This document shows, piece by piece, positions 1 through 9,827 of a DNA stretch of 64,000 nucleotides. The notes under the pieces were generated by a model, which was given only the letters and a program-made list of their open reading frames with translations, did no database searches and was not told where the DNA came from. Made by a program: the position numbers and the translations under genes. The stretch's first letter is position 1; each line of letters starts with the position of its first letter. Source of the DNA: Lophium mytilinum (lineage: Eukaryota > Ascomycota > Dothideomycetes > Mytilinidiales > Mytilinidiaceae); NCBI GenBank assembly GCA_010093605.1, contig MU004182.1, positions 2,589,195-2,653,194 of the forward strand. Reading direction: 5' to 3'.

Positions 1-270
1 GTTAAAGTAAGTTGTTCTAGTTGCCTCGAGTAGCATCTCGCACCCGAAACCCATGAGCCATATAATAGCATACGATTATTATAGACAAACTAAGCTATTG
101 AGCGCGAGCTAAGTCCAGGCAGCAAACTTTATAATAACGTCAAGAGGTACAAGGTAAAATAGGCAGCAGTGGCTGTCAAGCCTACCAGAAAGCGTACGTC
201 CTTCCGTTTAATCGCAAGCGCTGCAGTCCCATGTCTAACGATTCTTCATTGCCGTAGTATATTCTCTATC

Positions 271-1366
271 CTAGAGATCAGCGTAACTAACTTTGACATC
301 TCTCACAAGGCCGATTGGGTCCTTCAAATCTACCCATCCACAGTAAGGGCTCGATACGGAGTATCCGATCATTCTTTGAATATTTTCCGGCATCTTCTTC
401 ACGTCCTCAATGGGGTTGGCTAGGAACTGATTCTCCTCCTGCAAATACTTATTAACATGATAGGCTCCCGAGTGTAGTGCAGTAAGAAATATACCTGGCG
501 GAGATAGCCACGACACATGAACGAGCCGAAAAGCATTCTCGTTTTATCGGTCGTATTAGCAGAGCCTTTAGCATACATGTCAGTACGAGTCAGGCAGTTC
601 GAAAAATTCAAGACGTCGAGACAAACCTCCATGGAAGCAGCTCGCCAGCATTAAAAACACATCTCCAGGCTGCATGACCGCGTACACAGCTTTGCTCTCA
701 TCCCCTGGCCCTTCCGACGAGTTATCCAGATGCGAGCCGGGGATGAATCTCGTCGCTCCATTGGCAACGGTGGTTTCGGTCGCAGCTAGGAAGATGCCCA
801 ATGCAGTGTCGCGATCCATGGTGTATTGATCAGCGCTAATCTTCGGAAGCCTCGTGTGATGCAAAGCGTCGTCGCGGTGGAGGCTCTGGGCTCGCGCGCC
901 CGGTCCGATTGCAAGGACCGTGGTCGAGTTTAGCTGCGGAACCGAGACGTAATGCTCCTCCTTGTCTCCAATCCAGGTGGTTGTTCTTGTGGTCAGGAAC
1001 TGGTTGCTGATTTCAACGAAGAGGGGGTGCGCGAGCACTTTCTCTGTGTACGAGGGCGATTTTGCTGGTAGTCCGTTGACTCCTGCATCTGCTGTTAATC
1101 ACTGTTTAACGTTATTCCACGTCGGCGAACCTACGACGCGTCTCTGGGGGGAAGAAGTCGCCTTCCCAGGGCACATCGGCGTCGAGGTATGGTTTTACCT
1201 CCTTTACCATTGTGTCGAGGCTCTCGCGATCTACCAGTCCTCGAATAAAGCAGCCGCCATTTCTAGCAATTGATCGCACGACTTTGTCTGCTGAAGCGGT
1301 GCTCGCGTCAAAGCTGTCGACTGTGAAGCCGTCGGTTGGCTTTGGGGTTTCAACGGCGGAAGGCAT
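271..1366 (-). CDS. Fe(II)/2-oxoglutarate-dependent oxygenase, PhyH/FtmOx1 family
   Basis: Four exons (1366-1135, 1082-627, 565-495, 438-271) join to a 308-residue protein; introns are 52, 61 and 56 bp with GT..AG ends. The joins were fixed by alignment to the paralogue at 7810-8845. The iron ligands of the family are visible: H146-x-D148 in LHRDDALHH and H228 in CFHGG, with R239 placed to bind the 2-oxoglutarate carboxylate. The GATRFIPGSH stretch is also typical. Family members (for example verruculogen synthase FtmOx1) hydroxylate, desaturate or form endoperoxides on secondary metabolites; the substrate here is unknown. It is divergent from the NmrA-like gene at 1966, with a shared 599-bp promoter, so co-regulation is likely. 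The family call is firm; the reaction is inference. Confidence 0.85.
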
Positions 1367-1965
1367 TTCAGAAGGTGTAAATGATCAAGATTCCACAAAA
1401 TTAGATTGCAATGGTACTGAATGCGCTCGCGGGCCGTTGCTTGGGTATCTTACGAGTTAATTAGAATGAAGGAGTCTTATAAACGCTTTTCCCCTGCTGT
1501 AGTTACCCGGTTCTGGCTTGCATATCTATGCGATTGGTGCTCGTGGTCGCCTGCCCGATGGGGCGGAGGATGTGGCGATCTCTCTTTTGAGCCGATTTAC
1601 TTTATTTTAGCGTGAACCTGCACTCTGCAAGGTGCCTTTGGCAAGCAACAACGAGATGGCCTGAGCAACCATGATCTACGAAAGCTTCAACTGTGTGAGA
1701 TTGAGAGCGGTCTTTACGTAACTTCGCTCCTTACGGAAGAGCCAGACAAAAGTGGTGAACAAAGTCTGCCAAAAGGAGTTCGCCAGAGACATCCGTTTGT
1801 CATCATAGAATATGCTTGCTGGAAGTGTATTCTGCTCATGTTTTTATAATCTAAATACATTCTTGCCCTTTCATTCATTCATGTTAGAAGACCCCCGATA
1901 TTCGTTAACTTCTCCACACCATTCTTCAACTTGTTTCTCTAATTTTCTATCTTCAGAGTCAAGCC
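1367..1965. promoter_or_regulatory. Divergent promoter, oxygenase / NmrA-like gene
   Basis: 599 bp without a credible gene between two divergent starts. It carries the 10-mer TATGCGATTG at 1527-1536, which recurs in the divergent promoter at 7553-7562. The short overlapping reading frames here lack family features. Confidence 0.5.
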
Positions 1966-2883
1966 ATGAGAATCGCAATTGCCGGCGCCGGCGACCTGGC
2001 GCGTTATTTCGTCGAGGAGTTTCTGAACGACGGGCATGAGGTCGTGGTGCTATCACGCAGCCAGAAGCCCTGGTTCCAGCGCAAAGATATCACGTTCCGC
2101 ATCACAGACTACTCGATCCCATCCCTAACCAAATCAATCAACGACTGCGAGGGATTGGTATCCGCAATTTTAGACTACTCCATGGCCAGCGCCACAGTCC
2201 ATCTCGCATTGCTCGAAGCTTGCAAGAATTCCCCCGAATGCAAACGCTTTATTCCTTCCGAATATGCAGGAAACACAGACGAACACCCCGACCAACCCGT
2301 ATTCTACTACGCCAACCACGAGCCGGTCCGCAAAGCATTAATAAAGCAGAAAGAGGTCATGTGGACGCTTTTCAACTTTGGCTGGCTGACTGACTATCTC
2401 ATCTCTCCCGACCTTCGATATATCAAAGATATTGGCGATTTTCACCCTGTCCGTTTGGCCGACAAGGCGTTGGTGATACCAGGAACAGGCGAAGAGCTGA
2501 TTGGCTTCACGGCGGCGCGAGACGTAGCCAAGGCCGTCTCGAAGCTGTTTAATTGTGACAGCTGGGAGGCAATCATTTACGTGTGCGGTCAGACAACGAC
2601 CTGGAACGCTGTTGCGGAGATCCTTAGGAAGCGTGGTGTCTCATTGGAGGTTAGCCACCGGTCCGTGGAGGAGCTAGAGAAGCAGATCTCGGATGCCGAA
2701 TCAGAAGACAAAATCATTGCCGCTCAATATGACATCTGGTCAACTTCCGGAGCTGGGTTTCTGCCGCAGGAGAAATTGAAACGGCAAGCCGCGAAGTACT
2801 TTCAAGGCGTCAAGTTTAGAACTGTGGAGGACTTTCTTGATGATGCTGAGAAGTTGACAGGTTGCCAGAATGTTGCTGTGTAG
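1966..2883 (+). CDS. NmrA-like / isoflavone-reductase-like NAD(P)-binding protein
   Basis: Single exon, 305 residues. The N-terminus (MRIAIAGAGDLARYFVEEFL) is a Rossmann beta-alpha-beta fold with a GxGxxxxxx-type nucleotide loop, followed by an acidic/basic switch strand (VVVLSRS) and the RFIPSEYAGN segment characteristic of the NmrA and isoflavone reductase-like atypical SDRs. These proteins either reduce small aromatic or enone substrates with NADPH or sense the NADP/NAD ratio as regulators. In this cluster a tailoring reductase is the more likely role, by context only. The start ATG follows a long pyrimidine-rich leader and begins the fold directly. It shares its promoter with the oxygenase at 271-1366. 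Confidence 0.8.
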   Translation: MRIAIAGAGDLARYFVEEFLNDGHEVVVLSRSQKPWFQRKDITFRITDYSIPSLTKSINDCEGLVSAILDYSMASATVHLALLEACKNSPECKRFIPSEYAGNTDEHPDQPVFYYANHEPVRKALIKQKEVMWTLFNFGWLTDYLISPDLRYIKDIGDFHPVRLADKALVIPGTGEELIGFTAARDVAKAVSKLFNCDSWEAIIYVCGQTTTWNAVAEILRKRGVSLEVSHRSVEELEKQISDAESEDKIIAAQYDIWSTSGAGFLPQEKLKRQAAKYFQGVKFRTVEDFLDDAEKLTGCQNVAV

Positions 2884-3001
2884 ATACGTCAACTCAGAGC
2901 TGGAAGCCGAATCAGACCTTCGCAGGGTTGATTTCTAGTCGGTTTGATCGGAGAGACCGAGTTAATGTTCCATGGTTGTGGTACTAGCACATGTGAATCT
3001 T

Positions 3002-4750
3002 TCATGTGAGAAGAATGTCAATTTTCAAGTCCTCTGCCACCTGTTGTTGCAAAACATCCTCTTCAGGGTTAAGGTCTCGACGATGCCATATCTCTAGAAT
3101 AAGGCCTTCCACGCATGAGGTTGCGCCAACACCTCTGTTGGCTTTCTTAGCAAAAACCTGCATGCATCGACGTCGTAGTTCATCATCCTCGGCTTCGCAA
3201 GCAGTCACATATAGTGGCCACATAAGGCCATCCATCGCAGAATTGTCGTGAAGGTCCTCGACCGCTTCTAGATGATATAGACATTGTTCCACTAGATGTT
3301 GGATTTCTCGCGGCGGCGAGCGGTGTAGAGACCGCTCGTAGTGTATCATGCAAGCATAATACCACGAGCAGGCATGGTGTCGTGTAACCTTCTCCAATGC
3401 TGGGTCGGGGGACGGGAATCGCGTGGTGCTGGGATTCGCCAAGAGCAGGGTGTTCCGCAGTACTACCAAATCCTCATCCGTGGGTCGATGGGCTGACATA
3501 GAAAGCCTGCTTACATCGAAAATGGCTCTCAATACAGGTTTAGTAATCCCAAAGAGCTTTTCTAGGCAGTAGTCATTGGCTGGGAAGCTCGACGTGGCAG
3601 ATGACATGATATCCATTTCCCAGTCGTCTTCAAAGAAGGAGGACGAGCTAGCTGCAAACTGGGTGTGCTGATCTTGCGAATATCCGATGATCTCCACGCA
3701 ATGGAAGAGCTGGCGCAAGATGAGTCCCCCTTGACTCTCGTTCCACTTCCCATGCAGAGAGTTAATCCAATCTCTCCCTCCACGGAGATGGATGCGCCAT
3801 TGGCATGAGCGAGCCGCGACAATATCGATTGAAGTCATCAATATCATAGAAGCGAGAATAGCCTCGTGTTGACCGTGCGAGTCTTCCATCATACTTTGAC
3901 GCAGATATCGAAGTCCGGCTTGGTGATGTTTCGCGGCTATGGCCTCATCGTGCTCATCAGGTGGGTCTTGCAATTGAGACCTGTTGAATGCAGCAAAAGC
4001 GTAGATAGAATGCAGCAAAGCACAATGTCCCGGAAGCCTATGGGCAGACGCTGCGGATTCTAGCACTAGAGGAATAACAACTTCGCGGAAAGGATTGTCG
4101 GGATGGTTGGTTGAGATCATCAGTCCACTGGCAGAAGTGACCCAGAATCGCAGCAGCTGGCGTTCTTCTGCAGACGACACGGAGAGAAATGGGAGTAAAT
4201 AGCGTGACCAAAGGTGCTTAGACGTGGGATAGCATGTTTCAGGGTCGAAAGGATCTCCAGGTGACGCCGAACAGCTGTCCTGTGCTGACGTTGAGTCTGC
4301 TTCAGAGGGCGAGGTGACATCAAGTTGGAGTCCAGGTTCATTATCCCCGACTGTGGGAGCGCATGCGAAGACGGTATAGGGACCCTCGACCAGCTCCATA
4401 CCGTCATCAACTTGGGGCGAGTCGAGTCGCTTGAGGATGGCGCTGAGATAGAGCTCGTCGAAGATGGGATTCCTCATGTCCGCATCATCCAGCATCAACC
4501 GCCGTTTCTGCTTTACATTCTGCAGTTCGCGTCCTGCACCGTCACCGTTGCCGGCCGCGTCGTCCCATACAAGCCGGATTTCGTAGCCCTCGCAGGGCCG
4601 ATCGAGTCTGGTGCACCGGTTGCAGGAAGGGCGCGTAGCATCGCATTTTACGCCACGTGAACGACAGGTCCAGCAGCCCACATATGTCTTGGTCCGCTTC
4701 ACAGCGGTACGAGCACGTGCATCTGGTCGGGATGCTTTAGCTCGAGGCAT
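3002..4750 (-). CDS. Zn2Cys6 fungal transcription factor
   Basis: Single exon, 582 residues. The binuclear zinc cluster lies at the N-terminus: C26-x2-C29-x6-C36-x6-C43-x2-C46-x6-C53, preceded by a basic stretch (RARTAVKRTK). The rest is a helical regulatory region with the look of the Fungal_trans_2 family (for instance the ALLHSIYAFAAFN and AILASMILMTSIDIV segments). It is transcribed opposite to the NmrA-like gene and ends tail to tail with it. As the only DNA-binding protein in the cluster it is the natural candidate for its local regulator; that is inference from position. No target site could be assigned. Confidence 0.88.
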   Translation of the reverse strand: MPRAKASRPDARARTAVKRTKTYVGCWTCRSRGVKCDATRPSCNRCTRLDRPCEGYEIRLVWDDAAGNGDGAGRELQNVKQKRRLMLDDADMRNPIFDELYLSAILKRLDSPQVDDGMELVEGPYTVFACAPTVGDNEPGLQLDVTSPSEADSTSAQDSCSASPGDPFDPETCYPTSKHLWSRYLLPFLSVSSAEERQLLRFWVTSASGLMISTNHPDNPFREVVIPLVLESAASAHRLPGHCALLHSIYAFAAFNRSQLQDPPDEHDEAIAAKHHQAGLRYLRQSMMEDSHGQHEAILASMILMTSIDIVAARSCQWRIHLRGGRDWINSLHGKWNESQGGLILRQLFHCVEIIGYSQDQHTQFAASSSSFFEDDWEMDIMSSATSSFPANDYCLEKLFGITKPVLRAIFDVSRLSMSAHRPTDEDLVVLRNTLLLANPSTTRFPSPDPALEKVTRHHACSWYYACMIHYERSLHRSPPREIQHLVEQCLYHLEAVEDLHDNSAMDGLMWPLYVTACEAEDDELRRRCMQVFAKKANRGVGATSCVEGLILEIWHRRDLNPEEDVLQQQVAEDLKIDILLT

Positions 4751-5197
4751 GACGAGAGCTGATCATGAGTATCAGGCGGCGTCCGACGGAAAACCTTGAG
4801 AAGGGTTGCTCCCGATCCTATAGTAGCGAAGGTGACTACTACCGGTGAGCGCCTGATGGAGAGAAGAAAAGACACAAGGCATGTTCAGGGTAGAAGGTCG
4901 GGCGGCAGAGATGCAAGGAGAAAGTGTCCACGAGGCTGTCGTCATGGCCACCGGCTGGATGAGGAGGTCCAAATAGGCTTGCGTTAGAGCAATTCAGAGG
5001 CTCGCTGTCGCCTGCCGATTCTGTCCCCTGTCTGGCACTCGCTTCCAGTGCGATCATTCGGCCCGAGATAAGCTGAGAAAGTTACGGGCTCGTTGTCGCC
5101 TACCAATCCTGTGCTACATATCCCTCCTTGTCGAAGCCGGGCCGGGATACGATTCTCGGAATCGTCGTTACCTGCCGCTTCTGTCTCGCCCTTTTCT
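4751..5197. other. Upstream region of the Zn2Cys6 gene with three imperfect repeats
   Basis: 447 bp without a gene. Three related segments of about 27 bp, based on GTCGCCTGCCGATTCTGT, lie near 5002, 5086 and 5157. A minus-strand open frame covers 4984-5247 but its N-terminal part is only a translation of the transposon end at 5198-5250, so it is not called as a gene. Confidence 0.4.
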
Positions 5198-5300
5198 ATT
5201 TGTCGGGTGCAAAACAGCACGGAATCCTTGGCACAACTCTCTGCCACACCAAAATAATTCTTAGGAATACTAACTATAAGATTTATTAATAGAATTAACT

Positions 5301-6248
5301 CTAAAAACTAGGGGACTGATAATCCTACACCGGGTTTTTCCTCCATGTACACCCGTTTTCTCCTCCACATACACCCATTCACGTCTGATCTTCTAATTGG
5401 TCCGGAGAGATCCTCCAAGGCCTCCAATTTGCTCGCTTAGGCTTACCACTAATTCCAAATGCTCTCTCTAAGTGCGGCGTGGCCACAAGCAATCACAACC
5501 TTATCTTTAATCTCTGCCTTTATAATACACCTCTTACTATAGCCCTCCAGCCGCGCCCGCCACGGCTATACAACAGCCTAGAGGAAGCCGCAGCCTCCAG
5601 GGCTCGGAATCAATTAATTCAATTACACCTTCTGGTTAATCTCGGGCCAACAGTAGGGACGTGCCACCGTGCACGGTACTATATGGGGTTCGAGATCAAC
5701 TCAATCGCACCCTCTGGTTGATTGATTCCGAGCCCTGGCAGCCTCGGCCTCAGGCAGCGCCAGCGCTGCTTCCTGATAAGGAGCTCCAATATTAGAAGGT
5801 ATTGTACGAGCAGTATATAGAGGGGTGGATGGATTAGGATAGCTAGGGAGGCGCGGCGGCGATGTAGGGGGGCTAGATTTAATGCGGAGAGGCCGTAATA
5901 AGGTCAGGATTTAACTGTTTTAGTATACTTATAGGTATATAGGCATGTAGGTAGTAATACAACAGCCTATATACTCTATAGGAAACGGGAAGTATATATA
6001 GTAAAACAGGTATGCTATATAGCCCTGCTAAACTACGGCCTTACGTACGGCCTTAATAGGCTGCTAGAAATAGTAAGAATACACGATGGAATGGGAAGAC
6101 TATGCAACCTTACTATTTTAAGCGCCGGAGCTTCCTCCAAGGCCTCTGGACCAATTAGAAGATTAGACGTGAATGGGTGTATATAGAGGAGAAAACAGGT
6201 GTACGTGGAGGAAAAACCCGGTGTAGGATTATTAGTCCCTAAAAACTA
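5301..6248. mobile_element. Inner non-autonomous DNA transposon with long TIRs and 10-bp target duplication
   Basis: Arms 5311-5403 and 6148-6238 form an inverted repeat of about 91-93 bp (core AATCCTACACCGGGTTTTTC). The direct repeat CTAAAAACTA lies immediately outside both ends (5301-5310 and 6239-6248), which is what a 10-bp target-site duplication would look like. Long arms with a 9-11 bp duplication fit Mutator-like elements; an alternative reading is TA duplications of the mariner type. Differences between arms are mostly C/T or G/A, as expected of repeat-induced point mutation. The interior (about 930 bp in all) has no transposase. It sits inside the 53-bp-TIR element, so it arrived later. 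Confidence 0.7.
5579..5755. repeat. Internal palindromic unit within the inner transposon
   Basis: CCAGGGCTCGGAATCAAT near 5597 returns inverted as ATTGATTCCGAGCCCTGG near 5721-5740. Between them a second pair, TTCAATTACACCTTCTGG and CTCAATCGCACCCTCTGG, is in direct orientation. It looks like a third small element or a partly inverted duplication, worn by C-to-T changes. Confidence 0.5.
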
Positions 6249-6908
6249 ATAGAGTATAGATATAAGCTACTAGAGTATATTACCTAGGCTTTCCCTTTTA
6301 TTAATTATTTTTAAGGGCGTAAATCTAGTTGTAGTAAGAAGATATAATAGGTGCCGCCCGCGGAAGATACCGCCCCCTGCTGCCCTATATTGCACCCCTG
6401 CTATACCCCTGCCGCCCGCCTTTTCTATACCTTTCTTTACCTAGAAATAACTTCTCTTTCTATAAATATTTAGAGCTTATACTTTTAAGATAAAGTAGGT
6501 AGTATATAAAGTAGCTTCTAGAGAAGTTTAAAGGTAATAACTCTATGTTTATACCTTTTAGTTGTCAGAAAACGTGTGGTGTGGCAGAGAGTTTTGCCAA
6601 GGATTCCGTGCTGTTTTGCACCCGACAAATGGGGAACTCAATTCCCACCTGCAGCACAGCGCAATCCTACTCCACTTCACTTCAGTTCTGTTCCCCTATG
6701 CGACTGAGGACCCTGGATACCCCGGATGATAGCCGACCAGAACACATTAATTCCATTCGTTCCTACCCCACGTGTCATGGGTGGCAATGAATAGCACTGC
6801 GCCTTGCAATTGGTGGAAGAAACACGGGTGGATTTGCTAATGAATCAGATAACCCAGATGCTCCTCAATCCTCCTACCGCCTCGCGAGCGTTTCCTCATT
6901 TAGGAGTC

Positions 6909-7346
6909 TTAATTCGGCAGTACTGCGTAGGCTGTAATCTCGACTCTCGCCCCATCCGCTAGAGCCTCAACTCCAACGCCCGCCCACGCGAATCTGTTCT
7001 TTCCCAAGAACTTTTCAACCACCACTTCCAACGCCTTGTCCGCCGCCGCATCCAGCCCGACATGGTAGCTTGTCATCTGGTAAACTGAATTGAATCCATC
7101 CGTGACACCGGCCGCTGCTAAAGAGTCGACTACGTTTTGAAACGCCTGCAGATACTGCTCTGTCAGGTCTGTCGGCAGTTTCATGTCCGCCGTGTAGCCT
7201 GTTTGGCCTGCCGTTACTACCGTTCGCATGTTTGCTGGGAGGACCACGGCGCTGGAGATGTGATATGTATCGCTCAGCTTTTCCCCTAGACCGGGGACGT
7301 TGAAGCACTTGACGCCGTGCTTGTTGAGAGGACTTGAATACTCCAT
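6909..7346 (-). CDS. RidA/YjgF/UK114-family protein (enamine/imine deaminase-like)
   Basis: Single exon, 145 residues, the usual size for the family. The C-terminal strand RVEITAYAVLPN matches the conserved (V/I)EIEAxAVLP ending of RidA proteins, and R118 in NRFAWAGVGVEAL is placed like the catalytic arginine. RidA enzymes hydrolyse reactive enamines and imines released by PLP enzymes, giving ketoacids and ammonia. The class-III aminotransferase in the same cluster is the likely source of such an intermediate (inference). It is divergent from the oxygenase at 7810 over 463 bp; a TATATA box lies about 105 bp upstream of its start. Confidence 0.82.
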   Translation of the reverse strand: MEYSSPLNKHGVKCFNVPGLGEKLSDTYHISSAVVLPANMRTVVTAGQTGYTADMKLPTDLTEQYLQAFQNVVDSLAAAGVTDGFNSVYQMTSYHVGLDAAADKALEVVVEKFLGKNRFAWAGVGVEALADGARVEITAYAVLPN

Positions 7347-7809
7347 GTCGATTGAGTGGGAAAGGTTTATTTGAAACGAGATAGCGTGAGGTGTTTATGG
7401 CGAAGGTCGAATAAGATGTTGGTAGTCAAATACAAGAGCATCGTGCATGGCAGTATATAAGCTGTAAATGGAAAGGAACTCCAACTAATGCCGCCAGGCA
7501 GTCGACAACGAGCACTGGAGTTCTCCACATCTCTCTCGATAACACCGTAGCTTATGCGATTGTACTTTCTCAAGGCGGTTTTGGATTGCAATTCCTAGCC
7601 GAAAGGCGATGACCAGAGTAGCTCATGTATCCGGCAACTGTCAACGAGCATCTTTTCGAGCCTTCGCATGTAACTCCTCCCACCCAACAGCCCTAAAAGG
7701 CACACATACGAATGTTCCAGAGAGTCCATTTCCATTATTTAGGAACGTCTGTCTCTCCATCTACATAGTTGCTAGCACTACCATCATCGACTAGACACAC
7801 AAAATAACC
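7347..7809. promoter_or_regulatory. Divergent promoter, RidA / oxygenase
   Basis: Contains GTATATAAGC at about 7451 (a TATA-like box serving the minus-strand RidA gene) and TATGCGATTG at 7553-7562, identical to the 10-mer at 1527-1536. No gene seen. Confidence 0.5.
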
Positions 7810-8845
7810 ATGTCTTCGACCAAACTCTTCGAGAACGATCTGAAAAGACCTCTGCCCAAGGTCGAAGTCTTCGACAGTGCATCTGTCAGCCCAGAACAAA
7901 TTGTGGCCGCCCTCACCAAAGCTGGTGGCTGTGTAATCAAGAATGCCGTATCTCCTAGCGACCTATCTCTTATCCAAAAAGATGTTCAGCCCTTCCTCGA
8001 TGCCGACAAACCATGGGAAGGCGACTTCTTTCCACGCGAAACACGCCGAGTCAATGGGCTAGCCGCCAAGTCCAAAGTCTTCATGGAGAAGATCGTCTGC
8101 TACGAGCCCTACCAATCTGTCTGTTCGAAACTTCTCTCGAGCACAACGAAAAACTACCTAGGCCAAGATCTTCAAGTCAGCACCAGTCAACCCCAGCTCA
8201 ACAACACTATCGTCTTCGCAATCGGGCCGGGAGCTAAGCCACAGCCGTTGCATCGCGACGACATGATACACCATCGAGTCTTGAAGCAGATGAATGCAGA
8301 GGATTATGTGATCGGGCAGGACACAGGCATTGGCTTTTTTGTGGGAGGCAGGAAGACAACCAAGGCGAATGGAGCGACCAGATTCATTCCCGGTTCGCAC
8401 CTCTGGGACCATGATACACCACCAAGTGAAGACCTCACCTTTTACGCGGAGCTTGATCCCGGTGACGCCTTCGTTATGCTGTCTTCTTGCTACCATGGAG
8501 GATCGGCGAACACGACTGAGGATGAGGTACGATTAGTGTACAGTTGTTTCATGACGAAAGGCTATCTCAGACAGGTACGTCTTAGCTTCCATATCGTATC
8601 CTACAGCAGGATAACGGCCAATGAAGCCTCTCCCCAGCTGAATGTCTGGCGCTAATCTGCAACTGTCCAAATAGGAGGAGAACCAGTACCTGAACAACGA
8701 CCCTGAAAAGCTAAAGGAACTCTACGATGATACTATGCTCAGACTCATCGGGTATAACCTTAGTGCACCGTTCCTAGGCTGGATCAAAGAGGGCCATCCT
8801 CTGGCCGCCCTGGGACGACAACAGCCACTGGGAGACATGTATTGA
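7810..8845 (+). CDS. Fe(II)/2-oxoglutarate-dependent oxygenase, PhyH/FtmOx1 family (second paralogue)
   Basis: Two exons (7810-8574, 8675-8845; 100-bp intron) give 311 residues. Iron ligands are H148-x-D150 (LHRDDMIHH) and H229 (SCYHGG), with R241 for 2-oxoglutarate. It is clearly a paralogue of the protein at 271-1366: the segments RETRRVNGL, NGATRFIPGSH and HGGSANTT are shared. The intron after GYLRQ is at the same place in both genes, while the other two introns of the paralogue are absent here. Two related oxygenases in one cluster suggest successive oxidations of one skeleton, or a duplication with divergence. The ATG at 7810 has a good context (ACCATGT). Confidence 0.87.
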
Positions 8846-9827
8846 GAGACTGGGCGCACAAACCAACTGGTGGGAAATTCCACTCGTGTATATCTAAGGA
8901 GGCTAGAGATAGAGCAATGACTTGAAACGAGATTAATTTGTGTTTGCTGCGGTTGAAGCATCCCCGATCATGTTTTATGAATGATCTGTAAAAGAAGTAT
9001 CTCCACTAGTCTGTGAAACTTTCAGAGATTGTAGCATATTCGAACACAATACGACGCTTTGAATCGGAGATCGGCTGCCGCTTTTCGGAAGAGCGTGCTA
9101 AACGATCTCCTTGTCGACAGTAAAGATCAGAATACATGTGACTAGACCGCCATGTCGTTTTGCTATGTTTGTGATCTGGGGTACGATCTGATATACCACG
9201 GCTCTTGACTATCCTCTTGCAGGAAGTTTGAGATGAGCAAGCCCAACCCAAGAATGCCATGCACTTACTTTGATCCTTCGAGGGAAACGTACAGCGATGG
9301 TAGACTGATTGACAGAGTATTGAGATAAAAGACATGAAACGAGATTTCAGATGAAATGATCTAGACGAAGTGGGGGAGAAGTGCGGGGAGAGCTCGGGGG
9401 TCCGGATTCAGTAATCGACAGCGACTTTGGAGCTACTTTGTCTAGACTAGTCTACTGCAGCTTAGATTCTACAGGCGGGATAAACTAGATCGATTCTGAT
9501 AAACCATTCGTAATCTCGCTTCATCGGAAATGGGGTGCATGGACTGACAGAGCGACTAGAAGGGAAGGACTGTATATTTTTCTCTGAAGGAAGAGAGTAT
9601 TGGAAAGCTATAGCGAGCTTATCCGGGTTTCAATTCTCTCAATGTTCAAACGGTTTTTCTCTCTGCTAACAATCTATAGATAGAGGACTGCATCGCACAG
9701 ACTTTCCAGCTTCGCACTCCTCGACCTGTATCCTCTTGACTCTTTTTCTCGTCTACCATCCTGTCAGACCGGATATCATCCTGAACAATTCGGAAGCGTC
9801 ATATCCCAGACATCACCACTGCCCGCC
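8846..9827. other. Gene-free stretch between oxygenase and SDR
   Basis: About 980 bp holding the 3' region of the oxygenase and the promoter of the SDR at 9828, including a pyrimidine-rich leader at 9700-9820. No family-like reading frame or repeat seen. Confidence 0.5.

Larger units (their letters stand above)
5198..6630. mobile_element. Outer MITE-like element with 53-bp terminal inverted repeats
   Basis: The ends 5198-5250 and 6578-6630 are inverted copies of each other over 53 bp with one mismatch (core TGTCGGGTGCAAAACAGCAC). Without the element nested inside it, its length is about 0.5 kb, so it is a short non-autonomous DNA transposon with no transposase frame. No convincing target duplication is visible outside the ends. 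The near-identity of the arms suggests a fairly recent insertion. The superfamily is not determined. Confidence 0.7.

Noticed and set aside
4984-6790. Two short proteins sharing an AESxAKDSVLFCTRQ segment (4984-5247 minus, 6545-6790 plus)
   Set aside because: The shared segment is the translation of the 53-bp inverted ends of the outer transposon, not homologous genes.
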